From Microvirga puerhi (GTDB lineage Bacteria; Pseudomonadota; Alphaproteobacteria; Rhizobiales; Beijerinckiaceae): DNA of 64,000 nucleotides. A program made the position numbers and the translations under genes. Positions 9,955 through 19,434 of this stretch are shown one piece after another (positions within the stretch are counted from its first letter, which is position 1; every line of letters starts with the position of its first letter). The stretch lies in the NCBI RefSeq assembly GCF_020089865.1, contig NZ_JAIRBM010000004.1:124001-188000 (forward strand), in the 5' to 3' direction. Under the pieces are notes generated by a model. That model was not told the origin of the DNA. It did not search any database and worked only from the letters and a program-made list of their open reading frames with translations.

Positions 9955-12942
9955 GTGAGTCCTGCGGACAAGTCGGACCATTTCCCGACTTCGCCTTGCC
10001 CTCGCGTCCCCCGACCGATACCAATCCCGTTCAACCCTGTAGCCGGACGGAAGACCGAAGCGTTGCGGATCGTTTCTTTCGCCATAACCGTCATCCTGAC
10101 GGCCTTCATCTGTCTTGCATGGCCGAGCGCGAGCCAGGCCGTCGAATCCGTCCGGGTCGATCCCAAGATTCCGGCCATCGATCTCACGCCCATGGTCGAG
10201 CGCTACCGCTCAGACGGCGACGAGATCCGTATTTCGACAGCGCCAGGGCGGGACGGCATCGTCCGCCGTATCGCCGTGAAAGCGCGCGAATCCGGCACCC
10301 GGCCGGACTGGATCGTCTTCGCGCTCACTAATGACAGCGACGAGCAGGTTGATCGCCTGCTGGTCGCTCCGCATTTCCGCCTGACATCCTCGGGCGTGAT
10401 CTGGCCGGATCTCGGCTCCTCGCGCATCGCCGCGATCACGGCGAGTCAGGGCATTCGCCCCGAGCGCGATGATAGTGCCGACGCGGATATCTTCCTCGTC
10501 ACCCTCGATCCGGGTACGACCGTGACCTTCGTCGCGGAACTACGCTCGAACAACCTACCCCAGCTCCATCTTTGGGACGCGGATGCCTATAAGGAGCGGG
10601 TCAACGGTCTCACACTCTACAAGGGCATCATCATCGGCATCGCGGGCCTCCTCGCCCTGTTCCTGACCATCGTCTTCGTGGTGAAGGGAGCGCTGATCTT
10701 CCCGGCCGCCGCGGCCCTGGCCTGGGCGGTTCTGGCCTATGCCTGCATCGATTTCGGCTTCTTCCAGCGCATCTTCCCCATCACCGAGAAGGCCGAGCAG
10801 ATCTACCGAGCCGGCGCGGAAGCCGTGCTTGCCGCGACGCTCCTGGTGTTCCTGTTCGCCTATCTCAACCTGAACCGCTGGCACGTGCGCTACAGCCACG
10901 TGACGGCGTTCTGGCTGGTCTTCCTCGGAGCCCTGATCGGCCTCGCGGTCATCGATCCGCCCGTAGCCTCAGGCGTCGCCCGCATTTCGATCGCGGCCGT
11001 CGCCGGTATCGGCTTTGTCCTGGTGCTGCACCTGGCCACGCACGGCTATGACCGCGCCGTGATGCTCGTGCCGACCTGGCTCCTTCTGATTGCCTGGGTG
11101 ACGGCCGCGACCTTCACGGTCATGGGCCATCTCATATCGGATCTCGTTCCGCCGGCCCTGATCGGCGGCCTCGTGCTCATCGTCATGCTGATCGGCTTCA
11201 CGGTCATGCAGCATGCCTTCGCCGGCGGCGCGTTTGCACAAGGGTTCGTAAACGACACCGAGCGGCGCGCCTTGGCCCTCGCCGGCGCCGGCGACATCGT
11301 GTTCGACTGGGACGTCGTCTCCGACAACATCTTCGTCAGCCCGGAGGTCGAGCATCAGCTCGGGCTCAAGCGCGGCGCGCTCGAAGGACCCGCTTCGGCC
11401 TGGCTCAATCTCGTCCATCCTTTCGACAAGGATCGCTACAAGGCGGCGCTCGACGCCATCATCGAACAGCGACGCGGGCGCCTGACCCAGGATTTCCGTC
11501 TGCGCGCCGCCTCCAGCGGCCACCATTGGTTCCGCCTCAAGGCACGTCCGGTGATCGGGACCGACGGCGAAGTGATCCGGGTCGTCGGGACGCTGTCCGA
11601 CGTAACCGATGCGAAGATCGCCGAGGAGCGGCTGCTTCACGACGCCGTGCACGACAATCTTACGAGCCTGCCCAATCGGCAGCTCTTCTATGATCGCCTC
11701 GAGGCCGCCCTCACCTTCGCCAGACAGGACGATTCGCTGCGTCCTACAGTCCTCGTCCTCGACCTCGATAAGTTCAAGACGACCAACGACTCCGTGGGCC
11801 ACGCAGCAGGCGATTCGATTCTTCTCACCCTGTCGCGCCGGCTCGGCCGCCTGCTCCGCCCGCAAGACACCCTCGCGCGGATTTCGGGCGACGAATTCGC
11901 GATCATCCTTCTCTCGGAACGCGAGCCTGATCGCATCATCGCCTTCGCCGATATGGTCAGGCGGGCCCTTACGACGCCTGTCACTTACGCGGAGCGTGAG
12001 ATCTTCCTGACCGCCTCCATCGGCCTCGCTCTGCACGATCCCCAGATTGCCGCCCGGCGTGAGGAAGTGCTTCGCAACGCCGAAATCGCGATGGCCCATG
12101 CCAAGCGCGAGGGCGGCGACCGCATCGAGGTCTTCCGCCCGACCATGCGGTCAGACCGCAGCGATCGCTTCACCATGGAAGCAGACTTGCGCCGGGCGCT
12201 CGACCGCAACGAGATCAAGGTTCTCTTCAAGCCCATCGTCCGCCTTGAGGACAGGACCATCGCCGGCTTCGAATCGATGCTGCGGTGGGATCACCCGCGC
12301 CTCGGCCGCATCAGCCCGGAGGACTTCATGTCCCTGGCGGAGGAGACGGGTCTCATCGTCTCCTTGAGCTTCTATCTTCTCGAACAGACGGCGCGGGAAC
12401 TCGCTGCCTGGCAGGATGCGCTCGAAGTGGAGCCGCCGATCTTCGCCAGCGTCAACATGTCGAGCCACCACCTGCTGCGGCACGATCTTCTCCAGGACGT
12501 GAAAGCGGTGATCGCCCGCACAGGCGTTCTGCCAGGGTCTCTCAAGATCGAGATGACTGAGAGCCTCGTCATGGAGAACCCGGAATATTCGGCTCAGATG
12601 CTCACGCGCCTGCGCGATCTCGGAGCAGGACTCTCCCTCGACGATTTCGGAACCGGCTATTCCGCCCTTTCGTATCTCCTCCGCTTCCCGTTCGACACGA
12701 TCAAGGTGGACGAATCCTTCGTGCGCCAGATGGCAGCGGGCAAGCCCATCATTCTGCGGTCCATCATCAAGATGGCCCACGAACTCGGCATGGCGATCGT
12801 TGCAGAGGGTGCGGAGACGGAATCGGAAGCGATCGAACTCTACCAGCTCGGCTGCGAATACGCGCAGGGACCGGTCTTCGGTGAACCGATGTCGACGCTC
12901 CAGGCCCGCCAGCTCATAGGAGCAGCCCCTGAGGCCGCGTGA
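9955..12942 (+). CDS. Membrane-bound PAS-GGDEF-EAL c-di-GMP signalling protein
   Basis: A 995-residue multidomain sensor. In order: signal-like helix (about 40-60), periplasmic domain (about 62-205), seven or eight membrane helices (about 215-425; 7TMR-DISM-like layout), PAS fold (about 437-560), GGDEF (about 570-725) and EAL (about 740-985). The GGDEF signature is SGDEF (644-648) with an intact I-site RPQD five residues upstream, so a product-inhibited diguanylate cyclase is possible. In the EAL domain the signature reads E773-S-M-L-R-W rather than EAL/EVL, but the metal-binding Glu is kept, as are EMTESL, DDFGTGYS and IKVDESF. The start GTG 9955 is uncertain; a start nearer codon 36 would put the signal helix at the N-terminus. 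It could make or degrade c-di-GMP for the glucan synthase at 33729. Confidence 0.9.
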   Translation: MSPADKSDHFPTSPCPRVPRPIPIPFNPVAGRKTEALRIVSFAITVILTAFICLAWPSASQAVESVRVDPKIPAIDLTPMVERYRSDGDEIRISTAPGRDGIVRRIAVKARESGTRPDWIVFALTNDSDEQVDRLLVAPHFRLTSSGVIWPDLGSSRIAAITASQGIRPERDDSADADIFLVTLDPGTTVTFVAELRSNNLPQLHLWDADAYKERVNGLTLYKGIIIGIAGLLALFLTIVFVVKGALIFPAAAALAWAVLAYACIDFGFFQRIFPITEKAEQIYRAGAEAVLAATLLVFLFAYLNLNRWHVRYSHVTAFWLVFLGALIGLAVIDPPVASGVARISIAAVAGIGFVLVLHLATHGYDRAVMLVPTWLLLIAWVTAATFTVMGHLISDLVPPALIGGLVLIVMLIGFTVMQHAFAGGAFAQGFVNDTERRALALAGAGDIVFDWDVVSDNIFVSPEVEHQLGLKRGALEGPASAWLNLVHPFDKDRYKAALDAIIEQRRGRLTQDFRLRAASSGHHWFRLKARPVIGTDGEVIRVVGTLSDVTDAKIAEERLLHDAVHDNLTSLPNRQLFYDRLEAALTFARQDDSLRPTVLVLDLDKFKTTNDSVGHAAGDSILLTLSRRLGRLLRPQDTLARISGDEFAIILLSEREPDRIIAFADMVRRALTTPVTYAEREIFLTASIGLALHDPQIAARREEVLRNAEIAMAHAKREGGDRIEVFRPTMRSDRSDRFTMEADLRRALDRNEIKVLFKPIVRLEDRTIAGFESMLRWDHPRLGRISPEDFMSLAEETGLIVSLSFYLLEQTARELAAWQDALEVEPPIFASVNMSSHHLLRHDLLQDVKAVIARTGVLPGSLKIEMTESLVMENPEYSAQMLTRLRDLGAGLSLDDFGTGYSALSYLLRFPFDTIKVDESFVRQMAAGKPIILRSIIKMAHELGMAIVAEGAETESEAIELYQLGCEYAQGPVFGEPMSTLQARQLIGAAPEAA

Positions 12943-12945
12943 GGC

Positions 12946-13557
12946 TCAGGCGTGACCCGCCTGGATGGACAGCATGGCCGGATCGACCCCAATGCGGCGC
13001 AGGGCCATTTCGTAACGAAGTTCCGCCGAGGCATTGAAGATCAGCTCAGCATCCGCCGGGCAGTTGAGCCAGCCATTGGCCTGGATCTCGGTCTCCAGCT
13101 GTCCGGCCTCCCAGCCCGCATATCCCAGGGCAAGGATCGCATCCTTCGGGCCCTCGCCGCGTGCGATGGCGCGCAGGATGTCGACAGTCGCCGTCAGGCA
13201 GATGCTCTCATCGATAAGGAGAGTCGACTGCGCGATGTGAAAATCGGAGGAATGCAGGACGAAGCCGCGGCTCGTTTCGACCGGACCGCCCATGAGGACT
13301 TGCATGCGGCCGACCTTTTGCGGAAGCAGGATGCGCTCCAGCTCCGGAATGATCTCGAGCTGAACGAGGAGGTCCGGCAGGTTTACATTGGCGGCAGGCC
13401 GATTGAGGATGATCCCCATGGCACCTTCGCCCGAATGGGCGCAGATGTAGATCACAGCCCGTGCGAAACGTTCGTCCATCATTCCAGGCATCGCCACCAG
13501 GAGCTGGCCATCCAGGAAACCGGGCTTCATTTCGGTAGGGCTCGACAATAGGCTCAT
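12946..13557 (-). CDS. YqgE/AlgH family protein (UPF0301)
   Basis: 203-residue member of the YqgE/AlgH family: the hallmark start [13 protein letters not shown], then F[21 protein letters not shown] and the GGPV motif (MGGPVE). The fold is known from structures but the function is not; AlgH was named from alginate control in Pseudomonas. It is convergent with the GGDEF-EAL gene with only three bases between stops. The divergent neighbour is the DsbD-like gene, and the set YqgE / DsbD-like / peroxiredoxin recurs in related genomes, which hints at a thiol or envelope role. Confidence 0.93.
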   Translation of the reverse strand: MSLLSSPTEMKPGFLDGQLLVAMPGMMDERFARAVIYICAHSGEGAMGIILNRPAANVNLPDLLVQLEIIPELERILLPQKVGRMQVLMGGPVETSRGFVLHSSDFHIAQSTLLIDESICLTATVDILRAIARGEGPKDAILALGYAGWEAGQLETEIQANGWLNCPADAELIFNASAELRYEMALRRIGVDPAMLSIQAGHA

Positions 13558-13657
13558 TTCTCACATCTGCGTTGCGGACGGCGCCCTCACGGGATCGTGG
13601 ATGGCGCAGTCCAGAAGAAACCGCATAAGGGAAGCGCCTCAGGGAGGCGTCAGTTCC

Positions 13658-14488
13658 ATGATACTTCGATTAAGTTCTCTTCCACCGATCATCTGTTGCA
13701 TTTTAATCCTTTTCCCGAGTCTTGGGCAGGCCCAGGCTCCCTCCTCTTCCTGGGTACAGGGTCTCCATTCCCGCGTACGCCTGATGTCCGGCGGTCCTCA
13801 GGAGCAAGTCTGGCTCGCAGGCGTCGAAATTATCCTGGATTCCGGCTTCAAGACTTACTGGCGGACGCCCGGTGATTCCGGCCTTCCTCCCCGCTTCGAC
13901 TGGTCCGGCTCGACCAATGTGGCGACGGTCGAGGTGAAGTGGCCGGCGCCCTCGCGCCATGACGACGCTACCGGCGTGTCGTACATCTATCACGATGCCG
14001 TCATCCTCCCGGTGGTCGTGACGCCCGTCGACAGGACGAAGCCCGTCACGCTGGAGCTTTCGATCGATTACGGCGTCTGCAAGGATATCTGCATTCCGGC
14101 GCATGCCGATCTGGTCCGTTCTTTAGATCAGGATTCTGTCCAGCGGGCGGCCTTGCAAAAGGCAATCGATCATCAGCCCCGCCCTCAACCTCTCGATGCA
14201 CCCGGCGAGATTTCGATACTGTCCGTTGAGCCGGTGGCAGCCGACAAACCCAGTCTCAAGGTGCGGGTGCGAGCCCCTGCGGGCTCCGCTCCGGACCTTT
14301 TCGCGGAAGGGCCGAACAATTGGTACTTCTCGACGTCGACGATCGACGCGGAAGGCGCCTTCATCGTGTCCATCGAGGAGAAGCCGAAGGAGGCGGCGGA
14401 TGTTGTCCCCCTGCGCCTCACCCTTTCAACCGGCGAGCAGGCGGTGGAAACCGACGTGAAGCTCGACGGGAATGGGACGCCGCGCTAG
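13658..14488 (+). CDS. Secreted stand-alone DsbD N-terminal domain protein
   Basis: 276 residues from ATG 13658, which has AGGGAGG about ten bases upstream; the open frame to 13601 adds a basic stretch that would spoil the signal peptide. A signal peptide (about 1-26, ending GQAQA) leads into a domain with VWLAGVEIILDSGFKTYWRTPGDSGLPPRFDWSGS spread over residues 48-82, the pattern of the periplasmic alpha domain of DsbD. The cysteine pair is C141-x3-C145 (YGVCKDIC), suited to thiol exchange. The membrane and thioredoxin domains of full DsbD are absent, so it must take electrons from another protein. It precedes a peroxiredoxin gene by 41 bases, probably co-transcribed. Confidence 0.88.
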   Translation: MILRLSSLPPIICCILILFPSLGQAQAPSSSWVQGLHSRVRLMSGGPQEQVWLAGVEIILDSGFKTYWRTPGDSGLPPRFDWSGSTNVATVEVKWPAPSRHDDATGVSYIYHDAVILPVVVTPVDRTKPVTLELSIDYGVCKDICIPAHADLVRSLDQDSVQRAALQKAIDHQPRPQPLDAPGEISILSVEPVAADKPSLKVRVRAPAGSAPDLFAEGPNNWYFSTSTIDAEGAFIVSIEEKPKEAADVVPLRLTLSTGEQAVETDVKLDGNGTPR

Positions 14489-14529
14489 TGAAAGGATGAA
14501 GCATCAGCCTCACCTTTGGAGAAATGCCT

Positions 14530-15012
14530 ATGACCATTCAGGTTGGAGATCGCCTGCCGCAGGCGACGTTCCGCGTCATGACCGCCGACGGCCCCGTCGC
14601 GAAGACCACCGATGATCTTTTCAAGGGGCGCCAAGTCGCACTCGTGGCCGTTCCCGGTGCATTCACGCCGACCTGCCACCGCAACCACCTGCCCGGCTAC
14701 GTGCAGAAGCTGGATGAGATCAAGGCAAAGGGTGTCGATGCCGTTCTGGTGACCTCGACCAACGACGTGTTCGTGCTCGATGCCTGGGCGAAGTCCGCAG
14801 GCGCCGAGAAGATCGAGTTCCTCTCCGACGGCAATGGCGATTTCGCCAAAGCCCTCGGCCTCTCGATGGACGGCTCCGGCTTCGGCTTGGGCCTGCGGTC
14901 ACAGCGCTATGCGATGCTTGTCGAGGACGGTGTGGTGAAGGTTCTCAACGTCGAGGACACACCCTCGAAGGCCCAGGTCTCCGGCGCCGAAAACCTGCTG
15001 AAGAGCCTTTGA
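14530..15012 (+). CDS. Peroxiredoxin, Prx5/hybrid type
   Basis: Thiol peroxidase (160 aa) of the atypical Prx5-like class reducing H2O2 and organic peroxides. Family segments: VGDRLPQATFRVMT at the N-terminus, the active-site loop PGAFTPTCHRNHLPGY with peroxidatic Cys49, and SNDVF-like STNDVFVLDAWAK. Only one other candidate cysteine is seen outside the loop, none conserved as resolving, so it is probably a 1-Cys or glutathione/thioredoxin-dependent enzyme. Two in-frame ATGs exist (14524 and 14530); GGAG lies at proper distance only from 14530. A strong terminator follows the stop. Confidence 0.93.
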   Translation: MTIQVGDRLPQATFRVMTADGPVAKTTDDLFKGRQVALVAVPGAFTPTCHRNHLPGYVQKLDEIKAKGVDAVLVTSTNDVFVLDAWAKSAGAEKIEFLSDGNGDFAKALGLSMDGSGFGLGLRSQRYAMLVEDGVVKVLNVEDTPSKAQVSGAENLLKSL

Positions 15013-15023
15013 TATCACGCGAC

Positions 15024-15059
15024 AGCCTTCGCTCAACCCGTTGAGAGCGAAGGCTTTTT
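15024..15059 (+). terminator. Intrinsic terminator of the peroxiredoxin transcript
   Basis: Perfect 11-bp stem AGCCTTCGCTC (15024-15034) / GAGCGAAGGCT (15045-15055), 10-base loop, then TTTTC, starting 12 bases after the peroxiredoxin stop. The same bases, read on the minus strand, encode the last residues of RNase HI, so one sequence does both jobs. Confidence 0.85.
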
Positions 15060-15512
15060 CATCCCGTTCTTCTTGAAGGGCTGCAAGGCCGCGACGGCGA
15101 GCTGGTCGACCCGCACATTCGTCGGATCGTCCGCATGGCCTTTCACCCAGTGCCAAGCGACCTGATGGCGCCCGGCCGCCTCGTCGAGTGCGCGCCAGAG
15201 ATCCTCGTTCTTCACCGGCTTGTTGTCGGCGGTCCGCCAGCCCCGCCGCTTCCAGTTGTGCATCCAGGCCGTGATGCCCTGACGCACGTATTGCGAGTCC
15301 GTGAACAGGTCGACCGTGCAAGACCGCTTCAGGGCACTTAGGCCTTCGATGGCAGCCCGCAATTCCATGCGATTGTTCGTGGTATCGGGCTCGCCGCCTG
15401 AGATTTCCTTCTCGACACCCTTGAAGATCAGGATCGCTCCCCAACCGCCCGGACCCGGATTGCCCGAGCAGGCACCGTCCGTATAGATCGTCACGCGCTC
15501 GCCCTCGCTCAT
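15033..15512 (-). CDS. rnhA: Ribonuclease HI
   Basis: 159-residue RNase HI, which cuts the RNA strand of RNA-DNA hybrids. The acidic active site is complete: [16 protein letters not shown] (Asp12), [13 protein letters not shown] (Glu about 50), LFTDSQYV (Asp about 72) and the C-terminal N-x-R-x-DQLA. The start ATG 15512 overlaps the thrB stop by four bases (ATGA); a longer upstream reading exists but lies inside thrB. The C-terminal tail KKPSLSTG is encoded by the right arm and loop of the neighbouring gene's terminator, so it is probably dispensable. Confidence 0.97.
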   Translation of the reverse strand: MSEGERVTIYTDGACSGNPGPGGWGAILIFKGVEKEISGGEPDTTNNRMELRAAIEGLSALKRSCTVDLFTDSQYVRQGITAWMHNWKRRGWRTADNKPVKNEDLWRALDEAAGRHQVAWHWVKGHADDPTNVRVDQLAVAALQPFKKNGMKKPSLSTG

Positions 15513-16474
15513 GCGGCCAGTCCCAGCTCGCGGGCGTGCTTCACATGGCGGTGGAAGTTGAGCTTGCGGTCGTATTCGAGCGGATCCTTGGGCCTCACCA
15601 GCGCGCCCGGAGGCACGTTGAGCCAATCGACCAGACGCGTCAGCATGAAGCGCATGGCGGAGCCACGGCAGAGCACCGGCAGCGCTTCGACCTCTCCCGG
15701 TTCGAGCCGGCGCACCGACTGATAGCCCGCGAGAAGCGCCTGCCCTTTCGTCAGATTGAACGATCCATCGACCTCGAAGCACCAGGCATTGAGGCAGATC
15801 GCGACGTCGTACGCGAAAGCGTCAGTGCAGGCGAAGTAGAAATCGATGAGACCCGACACCTCACCGCCGATAAAGAAGACATTATCGGTGAAGAGATCGG
15901 CATGGATGATGCCGGACGGCAGCCCGGCAGGCCATTCCGCTTCGAGGGCCTTCAATTCCTGGAGGGTGCGCCTGGACAATCCGGCCGACACATTGTCGGC
16001 CTGTGCTTCAGCTTGGGCGAAGAGAAGTGCCCAGGCATCGATGGAAAGGGCGTTCGGTCGAACTCTCTCGAAATCGCTGCCCGCGAGGTGGAGCTTCGCC
16101 AGGGCCGCGCCGAGGGCTCCGCAATGCTGCGCCGTCGGGCGCCGGATGGCGATCCCTTCGAGGAAGGTGCAGATCGCGGCCGGACGGCCGGAGAGCCGCC
16201 CGAGGGCTTCGCCCTTCCGGTTGTTCACCGGCAGCGGACAATTCAGGCCCTTCTTAGCCAGATGCTGCATCAGGTCGATGAAGAAGGGCAGATCCGTCTC
16301 CTTCACCCGCTTCTCGTAGAGCGTGAGAATGTACGACGCGACCGTGGTGTGCAGGAAATAGTTCGTATTTTCCACCCCCTCGGCGATCCCCTTATAGGAC
16401 AGAACCGTGCCGATATCGTAGGTGGCGAGGAAAGCCGAGAGGTCCTCGTCCTGGACTTCCGTATAGACTGCCAT
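15509..16474 (-). CDS. thrB: Homoserine kinase, ThrB2 (APH-fold) type
   Basis: 321-residue kinase of the aminoglycoside-phosphotransferase fold that phosphorylates homoserine, giving the substrate of ThrC (7165-8580). The N-terminal [12 protein letters not shown] and [21 protein letters not shown] are characteristic of the rhizobial ThrB class; the catalytic loop is [14 protein letters not shown] (H-x-D-x4-N), and the Mg-binding [12 protein letters not shown] follows. Length is normal. It lies three bases after ispH and overlaps rnhA, forming an ispH-thrB-rnhA operon that is widely conserved in Hyphomicrobiales. Confidence 0.96.
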   Translation of the reverse strand: MAVYTEVQDEDLSAFLATYDIGTVLSYKGIAEGVENTNYFLHTTVASYILTLYEKRVKETDLPFFIDLMQHLAKKGLNCPLPVNNRKGEALGRLSGRPAAICTFLEGIAIRRPTAQHCGALGAALAKLHLAGSDFERVRPNALSIDAWALLFAQAEAQADNVSAGLSRRTLQELKALEAEWPAGLPSGIIHADLFTDNVFFIGGEVSGLIDFYFACTDAFAYDVAICLNAWCFEVDGSFNLTKGQALLAGYQSVRRLEPGEVEALPVLCRGSAMRFMLTRLVDWLNVPPGALVRPKDPLEYDRKLNFHRHVKHARELGLAA

Positions 16475-16477
16475 GGA

Positions 16478-17437
16478 TTATTCCGCCGCCTGCTCGCGAA
16501 GTTCACGGGGCAGCGGAAAGAAAACGCTCTCGTCTGCCGTCGAGACGCTTTCCACCGAGACCTGATAGCGCTCGGCGAAGGCGTCGATGATTTCCTCGAC
16601 CAGGATCTCCGGCGCGGATGCCCCGGCCGTTATGCCGAGACGCCTGATGATGCCGAACAGGCTCCAGTCGATATCCTCGGCCCGGAGAATCAACCGCACC
16701 AAAGGACATCCTTCCCGTTCCGCGACCTCGCGCAGGCGCTGCGAATTGGACGAGTTGGGCGATCCCACCACGATCATGGCATCGACCTGGGGTGCTACGC
16801 GCTTGACGGCGCCCTGACGATTCGTCGTCGCATAGCAGATGTCTTCCTTGTGCGGGCCGACGATGGCCGGGAATCGTACCCTCAAGGCGTCGACCATTTC
16901 CTGGGTGTCGTCCACGGAGAGGGTCGTCTGGGTCACGAAGGCAAGGTCTGCCCCATCGGACGGGGCAAGCCGCGCAATGTCGTCCACGGTCTCGACCAGT
17001 GTCGCGGCCCCTTCCGGCAATTGCCCCATGGTGCCGACGACCTCAGGGTGACCGCGATGGCCGATGAGGATGATATGGCGGCCACGCTTGTGATGGACCT
17101 GAGCCTCCCGGTGGACCTTGGTCACCAGCGGACAGGTCGCGTCGATAGCAAAGAGATTGCGGGCAGCCGCCGCGTCCGGGACGGATTTTGGCACCCCGTG
17201 CGCCGAAAAGATCACCGGAGCGTCGCCATCGGGGATCTCATCCAGCTCCTTGACGAAAACCGCCCCCTTCCGCCGCAGGCTTTCGACCACGTACTTGTTA
17301 TGGACAATCTCGTGGCGCACGTAGACCGGAGCGCCATGGATGGTCAGCGCCTTTTCGACGGCATCGATGGCGCGAACAACCCCGGCGCAGAAGCCGCGAG
17401 GCGCGCAAAGCAGGATGTCGAGGGGCGGGTTCGTCAT
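16478..17437 (-). CDS. ispH: 4-hydroxy-3-methylbut-2-enyl diphosphate reductase
   Basis: IspH/LytB (319 aa), the last enzyme of the MEP isoprenoid pathway, reducing HMBPP to IPP and DMAPP with a [4Fe-4S] cluster. The three cluster cysteines are in APRGFCAGV (Cys17), [13 protein letters not shown] (near residue 100) and [10 protein letters not shown] (near residue 200). The substrate-binding histidines in [10 protein letters not shown] and GHRGHPEV are also present. First gene of the ispH-thrB-rnhA operon. It is divergent from the Kef-type antiporter, with 143 bases between starts to hold both promoters. Confidence 0.97.
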   Translation of the reverse strand: MTNPPLDILLCAPRGFCAGVVRAIDAVEKALTIHGAPVYVRHEIVHNKYVVESLRRKGAVFVKELDEIPDGDAPVIFSAHGVPKSVPDAAAARNLFAIDATCPLVTKVHREAQVHHKRGRHIILIGHRGHPEVVGTMGQLPEGAATLVETVDDIARLAPSDGADLAFVTQTTLSVDDTQEMVDALRVRFPAIVGPHKEDICYATTNRQGAVKRVAPQVDAMIVVGSPNSSNSQRLREVAEREGCPLVRLILRAEDIDWSLFGIIRRLGITAGASAPEILVEEIIDAFAERYQVSVESVSTADESVFFPLPRELREQAAE

Positions 17438-17580
17438 GATGGGGCGATGTGGCGAGACCGGACCCTCGATGTCAAGCCGGAGCGGTGCTGATTCATACAG
17501 GCGGCTCTCCGAAGAAGGGCTCGCACTTCCGGAAAAGACCCCCTAGAAAGAGGGGCATCACCTCACCTAACGCGACACTC

Positions 17581-19434
17581 ATGGCGGATACAGCTTCCCA
17601 CGTCAGCTTTCTCCCTCCGATCCTGACCTTCTGCGGGGCAGCGGTCGTGGCCGTGCCGCTGTTCCGGCTCATGGGGCTCAGCGCGGTACTGGGCTATCTG
17701 GCCGCAGGAGTCGTGATCGGCCCCTCGGGCTTGAGTCTCGTCGGCGAGCCGGAGACCATCGCGACAGTGGCCGAGCTTGGCGTCGTGCTCCTGCTCTTCA
17801 TCATCGGTCTCGAGCTTAAGCTGAGCCATCTCTGGGAAATGAAGCGTGACATTTTCGGGCTGGGACTGGCCCAGCTTGTCGTCACGACTCTCTGCCTCGG
17901 GGGAGCGGCGGCCGCCATCGGGTTTCCATCGAACGGCGCCTTCGTGACCGGCGTCGCGCTGGCCCTCTCCGCCACCGCCATAGCCCTGCAGATGCTGGGC
18001 GAGCGGAACGATCTTCAGACCCCGTATGGTCAACGCTCGTTCGCGATCCTCCTTTTCCAGGATCTGTCCGTCGTGCCTCTCTTGGCCGTTCTGCCGCTTC
18101 TGGCCACCGGTCTGCATGCCATCGAGCATGATTCGCTTCCGGATCGACTGATAACGGTCGCGACGACGCTGTCGGCCATCGCGGTGGTCGTGGTCATCGG
18201 TCGCTACGGGCTCAACCCGTTCTTCCGAATTCTGGCGCGAAGCGGCGCGCGAGAAGTCATGACGGCCTCGGCCCTCCTGGTCGTGCTCGGATCGGCGCTT
18301 CTCATGCAGGAAGTCGGCCTCTCCATGGCCATGGGGGCCTTCCTCGCGGGCCTCATGCTCGCGGAATCCAATTTCCGGCATCAGCTCGAAGCGGATATCG
18401 AACCGTTTCGCGGCATCCTGCTCGGGCTGTTCTTCATGAGCGTCGGCATGTCGATCGACCTGGGTCTCGTGCGCGAGCGCTGGATCATTCTCGCGATCGC
18501 CGCTCCAGCGATCGTCTTCGGCAAGACGCTGATCCTCTCTCTGCTCTCCAGAGCTTTTGGAGCCACCTGGCAGGATGCCATACGATCCGGCGTTCTTCTG
18601 AGTCCCGCCGGCGAATTCGCGTTCGTGCTGATTCCGTTTGCTCGCGGCCTCGGCCTCATGTCGGGACCCGACGCACAGCTCGTCACCGCGCTGGCAGCCA
18701 TCACGATGCTGCTCGGGCCGATTCTGGCGACGGTGATCGAGCGATCCCTGCGTTTCCGGGAGCCGGATGACACCTCTCCAGAACAGGCCCCCCTCCCCGG
18801 GCAGGAAGGAGAGTTGTCGAGCCGGGTTCTGGTGATCGGCTTCGGTCGCTTCGGGCAGATCGTCAACCAGGTTTTGCTGGCCCAGGGCATCGAGGCGACC
18901 GTCATCGACAAGGATGTCGAGCGCATTCGGGATGCCGCCCGGTTCGGTCTGAAGGTCTATTACGGCGACGGTACGCGCCTTGACGTCCTGCGCGCTGCGG
19001 GAGCGGAGCGGGCAGAGGTCATCTGCATCTGCACCGATCATCCCGATGTCACTCTCAAGATCGTCGAGATCATCCATCAGGATTTTCAGAACGCCCGCAG
19101 CTTCGTTCGCGCCTATGACCGCATTCACGCGATCGAGCTCATGGGAATGGACGTGGACTACCAGATCCGGGAATCCTTCGAGTCGGCAATCTCCTTCGGC
19201 CGCGCAACCCTCGAAGAACTCGGCTTCGATGCGCAGACGGCAGAGACGAGCGCCGATGAGATCCGCAAGCGCGACATTGCCCGCATGGTTCTGCAGAAGG
19301 CCGGCGGCGATATGGGCGGCGCCGAACTCGTGGTCGGTGCAAAGATCACACCGGAGCCTCTCCTGAAGCCTGCCGGTAAAGCACGCGGGCTCAGTGCAGA
19401 GACGCGGGATATCCTGAACGAAGGTATTTTTTGA
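17581..19434 (+). CDS. Kef-type K+/H+ antiporter with RCK domain (CPA2 family)
   Basis: 617-residue monovalent cation:proton antiporter-2 family protein. The N-terminal two thirds (about 1-400) forms some 12 membrane helices, with LGYLAAGVVIGPSGLSL and ALALSATAIALQML typical of KefB/KefC. The cytoplasmic part (from about 415) holds an RCK/TrkA-N Rossmann domain, RVLVIGFGRFGQIVNQVLLA (G-x-G-x-x-G), ending DVDYQIRESFESA. It probably expels K+ in exchange for protons, perhaps under glutathione-adduct control as in KefC. ATG 17581 is chosen because the upstream extension is basic and non-membrane. Its TGA overlaps the MATE gene start. Confidence 0.93.
   Translation: MADTASHVSFLPPILTFCGAAVVAVPLFRLMGLSAVLGYLAAGVVIGPSGLSLVGEPETIATVAELGVVLLLFIIGLELKLSHLWEMKRDIFGLGLAQLVVTTLCLGGAAAAIGFPSNGAFVTGVALALSATAIALQMLGERNDLQTPYGQRSFAILLFQDLSVVPLLAVLPLLATGLHAIEHDSLPDRLITVATTLSAIAVVVVIGRYGLNPFFRILARSGAREVMTASALLVVLGSALLMQEVGLSMAMGAFLAGLMLAESNFRHQLEADIEPFRGILLGLFFMSVGMSIDLGLVRERWIILAIAAPAIVFGKTLILSLLSRAFGATWQDAIRSGVLLSPAGEFAFVLIPFARGLGLMSGPDAQLVTALAAITMLLGPILATVIERSLRFREPDDTSPEQAPLPGQEGELSSRVLVIGFGRFGQIVNQVLLAQGIEATVIDKDVERIRDAARFGLKVYYGDGTRLDVLRAAGAERAEVICICTDHPDVTLKIVEIIHQDFQNARSFVRAYDRIHAIELMGMDVDYQIRESFESAISFGRATLEELGFDAQTAETSADEIRKRDIARMVLQKAGGDMGGAELVVGAKITPEPLLKPAGKARGLSAETRDILNEGIF

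Noticed and set aside
15536-17491. 651-codon plus-strand frame across thrB and ispH
   Set aside because: Antisense shadow of two well-identified minus-strand genes; composition is typical of shadow frames.
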